In this document: piece after piece, positions 58,964-64,000 of the stretch
Numbering within the stretch: position 1 is the first letter of the stretch
Layout of the letters: the number at the start of each line of letters is the position of its first letter
NCBI RefSeq assembly: GCF_000023325.1
Contig: NC_012785.1
Span: 62,001-126,000, forward strand
Length of the DNA stretch: 64,000 nucleotides
Direction of reading: 5' to 3'
Source: Kosmotoga olearia TBF 19.5.1
GTDB lineage: Bacteria > Thermotogota > Thermotogae > Petrotogales > Kosmotogaceae
The notes under the pieces: model-generated
Databases searched by the model: none
What the model saw: the letters and a program-made list of their open reading frames with translations, nothing else
Told to the model about the DNA's origin: nothing
Made by a program: the position numbers and the translations under genes

Positions 58964-59595
58964 AGTATCACCTCTTCATAGCTGAAAAAGCCTTTTTCTT
59001 TTTTCAACACAAAGTTTGCTGCTTCCTTTGCCCCGATGGCAAAAACCTTTCTTGAAATCGCCCTGTGACTCAACTCCAGAACCTCTCCGTCATTGGCAAA
59101 GATTATCGAGTGGTCGCCAGGAATCCCGCCTTCTCTTAGGGAGTGTATTTTTGCCTCCCTGCCAAGCTCTTTCTGCAGCATGATTGCTGTTCCAGAAGGT
59201 GCGTCCTTTTTTCTGTTGTGGTGTTTTTCTACTATCTCCACATCCCAGTTTTTCATATAAGGCGAAAACTGTCTGAGTATGAGTTTTAATAGGTTTATTC
59301 CCGGAGAAAAGTTATAGCTCTGTACCACGGGTACCTCTTCGGCTAACTTGTGAAGCAATTCGAAATCTGCTTCTGTCAAAGCGGTAGTTCCAATAACCAA
59401 ACCACATTTGAATTCCCTGCAATCTTTGATGGTTTCGGAAAGGGCGCTTCTGTTAGAAAAATCTATTATCACTTCAGGCCTTTTTATAAGGTTACGCCCG
59501 TTTTCATCACGGGTGTAGACTAGCCTTGAGTCTGTCATTACCTCCTGAATGGCCTTTCCCATCTGTCCAGTGTGTCCTATAAGACCGTAATTCAT
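58960..59595 (-). CDS. dapB: 4-hydroxy-tetrahydrodipicolinate reductase
   Basis: 211 residues from ATG 59595, which overlaps the dapA stop. [15 protein letters not shown] (nucleotide binding), [21 protein letters not shown] and the active-site [19 protein letters not shown] are all present. Shorter than the ~250-270 residues of enteric DapB, as in thermotogal forms I recall. NAD(P)H-dependent reduction of the dapA product. Confidence 0.92.
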   Translation of the reverse strand: MNYGLIGHTGQMGKAIQEVMTDSRLVYTRDENGRNLIKRPEVIIDFSNRSALSETIKDCREFKCGLVIGTTALTEADFELLHKLAEEVPVVQSYNFSPGINLLKLILRQFSPYMKNWDVEIVEKHHNRKKDAPSGTAIMLQKELGREAKIHSLREGGIPGDHSIIFANDGEVLELSHRAISRKVFAIGAKEAANFVLKKEKGFFSYEEVIL

Positions 59596-60476
59596 CTGAG
59601 CACCCCACAATCCTGCATTGCCTTTTTGACAACTTCCCTGGTTCGCTTACTGGCCTCAGTCAGTGGTAATCTAAGGGTTTCAGAACCAAATCCCAGAAGA
59701 TGAGTGGCAAATTTAACAGGAATGGGATTGGTTTCTATAAAGAGGGCCTTCATCAGGGGGAATAACTTTAGATGGATCTCCCTGGCCTTTTCCAGATCAC
59801 CCTCAAGAGCCGCTGCAATCATTTCAACGGTCTGTGAAGGTGCTACGTTTGACAAAACGGAAATGACACCGTCTCCACCACTGCAAACTAGATGGAAAGC
59901 CTGATCATCGTTTCCAGACCAGATTTTGAATTCGGGCCTAACTTTTGCCTTTAATCTAAGCAGTTCATCTACCTGAGCCTGATTTCCAGATGCCTCTTTG
60001 ATACCCACGATGTTCTCTATCTGTGCACAGCGAAGGACAGTCTCAGGGATTATGTCGATACCGGTCCTTCCGGGAACGTTATATATAATTACGTGACCGG
60101 GAACACTCTTTGCTATGGCTTCATAATGTCTGTATAGCCCCTCCTGGGTAGGCTTGTTGTAGTAGGGTGTCACGACCAGGACACCGTCTGCACCTAGCTC
60201 AAAGGCTTCCTGACTAAGTTCTATGCTATGGGCTGTGGAATTGCTTCCCGTACCTATTATCACCGGTACTCTGCCGCCGACTTTCTTGACAGCGAAGCTT
60301 ATAATTTCTCTTCGTTCTTCTGAGGTTACAGTTGGAGCTTCACCTGTGGTTCCAAGGACTATAAGCCCGTTTATACCTGAATCAAGCTGAAACTTTAAAA
60401 ACTTATCGAAGCTATCATAATCAATTTCATTTCCTTTAAATGGTGTTATAACTGCACTTGCAGCACCTCTGAACAT
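59592..60476 (-). CDS. dapA: 4-hydroxy-tetrahydrodipicolinate synthase
   Basis: 294 residues, GGAGGTGTTGAAAG before ATG; the start lies 31 bases inside dapF. GTTGEAPTVTSEE (~43-55), YYNKPTQEGLYRHY, YNVPGRTGIDI and the Schiff-base lysine in IVGIKEASGN near 162. Condenses pyruvate with aspartate semialdehyde. Normal length. Confidence 0.95.
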   Translation of the reverse strand: MFRGAASAVITPFKGNEIDYDSFDKFLKFQLDSGINGLIVLGTTGEAPTVTSEERREIISFAVKKVGGRVPVIIGTGSNSTAHSIELSQEAFELGADGVLVVTPYYNKPTQEGLYRHYEAIAKSVPGHVIIYNVPGRTGIDIIPETVLRCAQIENIVGIKEASGNQAQVDELLRLKAKVRPEFKIWSGNDDQAFHLVCSGGDGVISVLSNVAPSQTVEMIAAALEGDLEKAREIHLKLFPLMKALFIETNPIPVKFATHLLGFGSETLRLPLTEASKRTREVVKKAMQDCGVLR

Positions 60477-61159
60477 CTTTCAACACCTCCTCCTAAATAT
60501 ATGTTGCCTTCTTTGAAACTTACAACAAGTTCCCCACCATTGGCCTGCAAAGTAACCTGTAATAGTTTTCTTCCCCTTGCGTAACACCAGGCAGTTGCTG
60601 TGGCACCGGTACCACATGCTCCGGTCTCACCCTCGACCCCACGCTCAAAGGTCCTTATTCTGAGTTTTCCTGGCTCAATCTCTTTGTACACGTTTATATT
60701 GGTGTTGAGTTCCCATCTAATGGGAATCAAAGTCTCCCATTCCAGCTTTTCTGTGTCGCCTTCAATTACAAAATGTGGGACTCCCACAGTAAGGAATTCG
60801 CCCTTTATCCCCTGGAATTCACGGCTTCCATGATAGTTAACAGGAGGCATTTTGACGTTATACAATCCGTCAACAAAACCTTCAATTCTACCGGCGTAGG
60901 ATTCAAAGGTTATCTTAGTTTCTCCTGTTATCTCATGGATAAAAGCAACATAGGTTCGGGCACCATTGCCACAGAATTCAGCACGTTTGCCGTCCCTGTT
61001 GAAGTAATCCATGAAATGGTCTTCCACAAAGATAACGCCATCTTTGTCGGCAACATATTTCAATACCACTGCCTCTTTGATCGAGTCAGTCAATTTTGTG
61101 TTTCTTGAATCTACTACAAAGAAGGTATTTCCCGTGGCAGAGTAGTATGCGCCTGTCAT
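60446..61159 (-). CDS. dapF: Diaminopimelate epimerase
   Basis: 237 residues. Two active-site cysteines are visible: AEFCGNGARTYVAF (~70) and GETGACGTGATATAW (~183). ATGNTFFVVD at the N terminus is also typical. It converts LL-DAP to meso-DAP. Shorter than the ~270-residue enteric form but with all motifs. Starts in the asd stop codon. Confidence 0.93.
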   Translation of the reverse strand: MTGAYYSATGNTFFVVDSRNTKLTDSIKEAVVLKYVADKDGVIFVEDHFMDYFNRDGKRAEFCGNGARTYVAFIHEITGETKITFESYAGRIEGFVDGLYNVKMPPVNYHGSREFQGIKGEFLTVGVPHFVIEGDTEKLEWETLIPIRWELNTNINVYKEIEPGKLRIRTFERGVEGETGACGTGATATAWCYARGRKLLQVTLQANGGELVVSFKEGNIYLGGGVERCSEVLQVQL

Positions 61160-62124
61160 GAGTTCAGCTCCCTGTGCTTCTGCAGTATCCTCACTGCATT
61201 GGTAGCAGCCCCAACCCTGATATTATCTGCCACGTTCCAGATCAAGAAGTGTGTATTGTCGAGACTTCTAACCCGTGATACATATGTAAGATCGTCTCCG
61301 GCTACCTGGCGAGGTGTTATAAGCTGGTTTGTAAGTACAACATCTTCACATCTTCCAAGTTCATCCTTTAGAGAGTCTATGGTAAAGGGTCTCTTTGTCT
61401 CAACAAATATAGACTCTGAATGTCCGTACAGAACAGGAACCCTTACTGTGGTGGGCCAGATAGATATTTCCGGATCGTTGAGAATTTTCCGGGTCTCATT
61501 AATCATCTTCAGTTCTTCCGTGGTGAACCCTGATTCCAGAAAATCTCCGATCTGCGGAACCACGTTCCGATGTATGCGGTCAGCAAAAATCCGGGTTCCT
61601 TCAGAGCCCCGTTCCTGCGCAAATAGCTCGTTCAAGCCCTTTCTGCCAGCCCCAGAGACAGCTTGATAAGTGGATACCACAATCGTTTTGATGCCAAATC
61701 TTCGATGTACTCTATAAAGGGAAAGTACCATCTGAATCGTTGAACAGTTGGGGTTTGCAACAATTCCGCTGTAATCTTTCAACAGGGCACCGTTTATCTC
61801 GGGAACAACCAGAGGAATAGCAGGATCCATTCTGAAGGCTGAAGAATTGTCGATGACAACAGCACCAGCGGCCGCAGCAACTGGTGCAAACTCTCTGGAG
61901 ACGCTAGCCCCAGCCGAAAACAACACGTAATCGAATCCAGTCCTGAGAATTTCTGAAGTCAATTCCTTAACCGTAAATTCTCTAGAGTCTACCTTAAGCT
62001 TCTTTCCCACGCTTTTCTTTGAAGCCAGAAGAACAAGGTCGTCGTTGACAAGTCCCCTTTCATTGAGGACCCTGATCATTGCATTTCCTACCTCACCAGT
62101 CGCACCCACTACGGCAATTCTCAT
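61156..62124 (-). CDS. asd: Aspartate-semialdehyde dehydrogenase
   Basis: 322 residues from ATG 62124, GAGGTG upstream; an in-frame upstream start would run into the riboswitch terminator. GATGEVGNAMIRVL (8-21), active-site cysteine in ANPNCSTIQMVL near 129 and VSGAGRKGLNELFAQE. First gene of the operon, directly behind the lysine riboswitch. Reduces aspartyl phosphate to the semialdehyde. Confidence 0.94.
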   Translation of the reverse strand: MRIAVVGATGEVGNAMIRVLNERGLVNDDLVLLASKKSVGKKLKVDSREFTVKELTSEILRTGFDYVLFSAGASVSREFAPVAAAAGAVVIDNSSAFRMDPAIPLVVPEINGALLKDYSGIVANPNCSTIQMVLSLYRVHRRFGIKTIVVSTYQAVSGAGRKGLNELFAQERGSEGTRIFADRIHRNVVPQIGDFLESGFTTEELKMINETRKILNDPEISIWPTTVRVPVLYGHSESIFVETKRPFTIDSLKDELGRCEDVVLTNQLITPRQVAGDDLTYVSRVRSLDNTHFLIWNVADNIRVGAATNAVRILQKHRELNS

Positions 62125-62142
62125 CTTAGCACCTCTAAAAAT

Positions 62143-62174
62143 GACAAAATGGGTGTCTCCGCATGGAAACACCC
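62143..62174 (-). terminator. Riboswitch expression-platform terminator
   Basis: Minus strand GGGTGTTTCC, ATGC, GGAGACACCC (62,151-62,174) followed by ATTTTGTCATT. It lies between the lysine aptamer and asd and would end transcription when lysine is bound. Confidence 0.75.
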
Positions 62175-62206
62175 GTGGTATGAAATACTAAAATACTATG
62201 TATTTT

Positions 62207-62378
62207 CATGCCCACCAGCGCTCCACGAGACACAGCCCCGTGACAGTTATACGGGTATTCCCCGTATACCCAGGAGTACAGAGCTTGGGGTACCCTGTAT
62301 CCTTCGGCACCTTCGCCTTTCAATCCGTCCCGATCCCCATGATGGACGGTTTACTCATCTCCGGTGCACCTCTGTGGG
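62207..62378 (-). ncRNA. Lysine riboswitch (L box)
   Basis: Reading the minus strand: AGAGGTGCACC near the 5' end, GATTGAAAGGCGAAGGTGCC, GAAGGATACAGGG, GGGTATACGGGGAATACCC, ACTGTCACGGGGCTGTG and GTGGAGCGCTGG. These are the conserved words of the lysine riboswitch aptamer in their usual order. Position before asd agrees with T. maritima as I remember it. The aptamer is followed by a terminator and the asd ribosome site, so it probably turns transcription off at high lysine. Confidence 0.92.
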
Positions 62379-62391
62379 GTAAATTATGTTG

Positions 62392-62397
62392 ATTATA
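62392..62397 (-). promoter_or_regulatory. -10 box of the lysine operon promoter
   Basis: TATAAT on the minus strand just before the riboswitch, with TTGCTA/TTGACT candidates for the -35 further upstream (16 and 21 bases); spacing is not ideal for the better-looking TTGACT. Confidence 0.6.
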
Positions 62398-62724
62398 ACA
62401 TCATTGAATTAAATAGCAAGTCAAATAACAAGTTTTTTCTTTGCCAGCTTCTTGCATTTTCTTTGAGCTAATATTACCTGTGATTTTAGCAACTTCCCGA
62501 CGCTCTTTGAAACAACTTAAATCTTCTTTCTCACCATATGAACCTTCAATCTGAAACAATGATCATAGTTTGAAAAACCACTTCTGGCAGCCAGAGGGTT
62601 GGGGCGAGCAGATTTAATTCACCCTAAAAAACTGGACAAAAAATCAACCAGATTTGTATAAACTCATGGATTCTTCGAATATGTCTTATGGGCTTCGCCA
62701 TCTCAGTTTCTATAAGTCCCAATA

Positions 62725-62754
62725 AAAAAGGCCTACCATCTCGTAGGCCTTTTT
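62725..62754 (-). terminator. Terminator of the cold-shock gene (bidirectional)
   Basis: AAAAAGGCCTAC, CATCTC, GTAGGCCTTTTT; 11-12 pairs with T-runs in both directions. Confidence 0.88.
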
Positions 62755-62768
62755 CAGGTTTATTAGAA

Positions 62769-62969
62769 TTATTCGACTGTTTTAACGTTTACTGCCTGAG
62801 CACCCTTCTGACCGTTTTCAATGTCAAATTCCACTCTTTGGCCTTCTTCAAGTGTTTTAAATCCATCTGAGACAATCCCTGAAAAATGGATAAAAACGTC
62901 CTCTCCTTCGTCTCTGGTAATGAATCCGTAGCCCTTCTGAGCATTAAACCACTTAACTGTTCCTTTCAT
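62769..62969 (-). CDS. Cold-shock protein (Csp family)
   Basis: 66 residues, strong AGGAGG site. RNP-1 KGYGFITRD (~12-20) and RNP-2 VFIHFSGI (~25-32) on a five-strand barrel, ending GPQAVNV-type [11 protein letters not shown]. An RNA chaperone binding single-stranded nucleic acid. Transcribed alone and followed by a strong hairpin terminator. Confidence 0.95.
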   Translation of the reverse strand: MKGTVKWFNAQKGYGFITRDEGEDVFIHFSGIVSDGFKTLEEGQRVEFDIENGQKGAQAVNVKTVE

Positions 62970-63599
62970 GTTTCCTCCTGAAAATCTCTTGCACCATTTG
63001 CAAGTAGCGAATTATCCTTTCGGATATAGAAATTGTACCCTATTTCGACGCTTTTATTATGTCTATCACATGTACTCAATGTGCCATTCTCGCTTAGGAA
63101 AAACAGACAAAAAATAGTAGGGTCAAGAGATGTGCCAGAGGTTATGTGACTTATCGGCCCGGAAGTGCTTTCGGGGTGTAATATCGTATTTCGTAGTTGT
63201 TGTATATCCCGGTGGTTTTCTGTATCCCTTCCCTACTCCACTTTATTCTATTAATTCATTCCCTTTGTTTCTAAACAACTACAACAGACACTTTTTTAGT
63301 AAAAGAGTAGCATAATGGTGAATTTACATATACAAAACATAACGCCTGTGAAAGTATAATGCCAATGAAAAGAGAACATAATGGAACAGCATATAGCTAA
63401 AAGTGAAGTGAGTTCAAAGTGCACACTTTTAAGGCGAGATGAAAGGTCATTGAAAAACAGTATGCTGCTTTAAAAAAGTACGGGAAGATAGCCTCGCACC
63501 CGTATAAAACCATCATATCTTCTGTGTAATTAAATACTCACTAAGAACATCATTTTGACAAGATCATCATTGAAGGTTGAAGCATTTTAAGGAGGAATA
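62970..63599. other. Long intergenic region with one dispersed-element relic
   Basis: About 630 bases. It includes the cold-shock 5' leader (to ~63,050), a copy of the AATAGTAGGGTCAAGAGATG ... GCCCGGAAGTGCTTTCGGGG block (63,112-63,215) that also occurs in the 20 kb and 26 kb mosaics, and ACAACAGACACTTTTTTAG (63,282). No gene is supported before the small ORF at 63,600. Confidence 0.55.
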
Positions 63600-63632
63600 A
63601 TGGAAATGTTTGATTTCCTGGAGGCGTTATGA
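63600..63632 (+). CDS. Ten-codon ORF coupled to the sensor gene
   Basis: AAGGAGGAATA precedes ATG 63600; the ORF encodes MEMFDFLEAL and its TGA overlaps the ATG of the next gene (ATGA). A ribosome site this good makes translation likely; the peptide may only serve to couple translation, or be the relic of a longer gene. Confidence 0.45.
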   Translation: MEMFDFLEAL

Positions 63633-64000
63633 ATAAGTTGATGAACGTCTTCAGAATGAGTCTGTTTGTTTCTTTGCTGATCATATTTCTCGCTGTGACC
63701 TTTGGGATTTACCTGCCAATGAAAAATGAACTTACAAAAGAACTCAATGAAAAATTTTCAAACAACGCTAAATTATCCAAGAAGGCCATTGACAATTTTC
63801 TTAAGCGTTGTATTCAGGGAGCAGAAAGCCTTTCTAGCCGTACTATGATCAGAAAGATGATAGTTGAATATCTCAGTGGAAACATCACTTTCAAAGAACT
63901 TCAAAAATATACTGCACCGAAATATCTCGATGGTGCTAATGTTCTCCAAAACTTAAAAAGAGCCACACGGATTGTTTCAGGAAACATCATTGCTTCTGTT
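63629..64000 (+). CDS. Membrane sensor protein, N-terminal part (runs off window end)
   Basis: From ATG 63629 (CTGGAGGCG upstream) the frame is open to the window end, 124 codons. Residues ~10-30 (MSLFVSLLIIFLAVTFGIYL) are a membrane segment, followed by a helical, probably external region (KNELTKELNEKFSNNAKLSK, RCIQGAESLSSRTMIRKMIV). This is the usual start of Cache-type sensors of histidine kinases, GGDEF/HD-GYP proteins or chemoreceptors. The output domain lies outside the window. Confidence 0.6.
   Translation, partial: MNKLMNVFRMSLFVSLLIIFLAVTFGIYLPMKNELTKELNEKFSNNAKLSKKAIDNFLKRCIQGAESLSSRTMIRKMIVEYLSGNITFKELQKYTAPKYLDGANVLQNLKRATRIVSGNIIASV

Noticed and set aside
62135-62323. 62-codon minus-strand ORF before asd
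   Set aside because: It overlaps the lysine riboswitch aptamer and terminator; the peptide is a by-product of the RNA.

Overview
The window looks like a chromosomal segment of a low-GC member of the Thermotogota, probably of the Kosmotoga/Mesotoga type. Evidence for this is the argGHCJBD order, the asd-dapF-dapA-dapB-dapH-lysC order behind a lysine riboswitch (as I remember it from Thermotoga maritima), the purine-rich GGAGG ribosome sites and many ATGA/GTGA gene overlaps. The species call is inference; no rRNA or tRNA gene was seen.

Bases 1-19,600 are a defence-type accessory island broken up by transposons. In order: a transposase tail, a 1,266-residue STAND-type NTPase with an N-terminal PD-(D/E)XK-like nuclease, a secreted YD-repeat-like protein, a DUF262/HNH (GmrSD-like) protein, an HNH endonuclease, a complete IS21 element with a 6-bp target duplication, a 3'-damaged GIY-YIG protein, an IS256 relic, a type III restriction-modification operon (res, mod, small HTH gene) with a second truncated mod allele behind it, a second IS21-type element and a HARE-HTH fragment. 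Bases 19,600-32,500 hold four AAA_14/DUF4143 ATPases, two of them near-identical copies in a ~2.1 kb direct duplication. They also hold an IS3 element with a -1 frameshift signal, an ORF-less group IIC-type intron, a nucleotidyltransferase, a small membrane protein and many IS-end relics.

Bases 32,500-42,400 hold a predicted tryptophan ABC transporter operon behind a Tyr-Tyr-Trp-Trp leader-peptide attenuator, a ~1.6 kb non-coding array of phased mini-hairpins, two coupled XRE regulators, an operon of a class IV aminotransferase and a DUF6506 protein, a metallophosphoesterase and a few single genes. Bases 42,400-55,900 hold a cyclase-family hydrolase, two copies of a high-molecular-weight rubredoxin gene (each damaged differently), the arginine operon argGHCJBD behind an Arg-rich leader-peptide attenuator, and an HD-GYP signalling protein. 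Bases 55,900-62,400 (minus strand) are the lysine/diaminopimelate operon behind a lysine riboswitch. The window ends with a cold-shock gene and the start of a membrane sensor.

Three amino acids (Trp, Arg, Lys) are each sensed here by a different cis-acting RNA leader. The most unusual non-coding structure is a family of mini-hairpins with 15-nt hairpins on a 21-nt pitch, whose stems differ in sequence but stay complementary. They lie at the 3' ends of genes (after an ATPase, trpZ, one hrb copy and argD), and the group II intron has inserted exactly on one of their unit boundaries. A second dispersed element, built round a GGGACAGACACC palindrome, sits at the broken ends of several genes.
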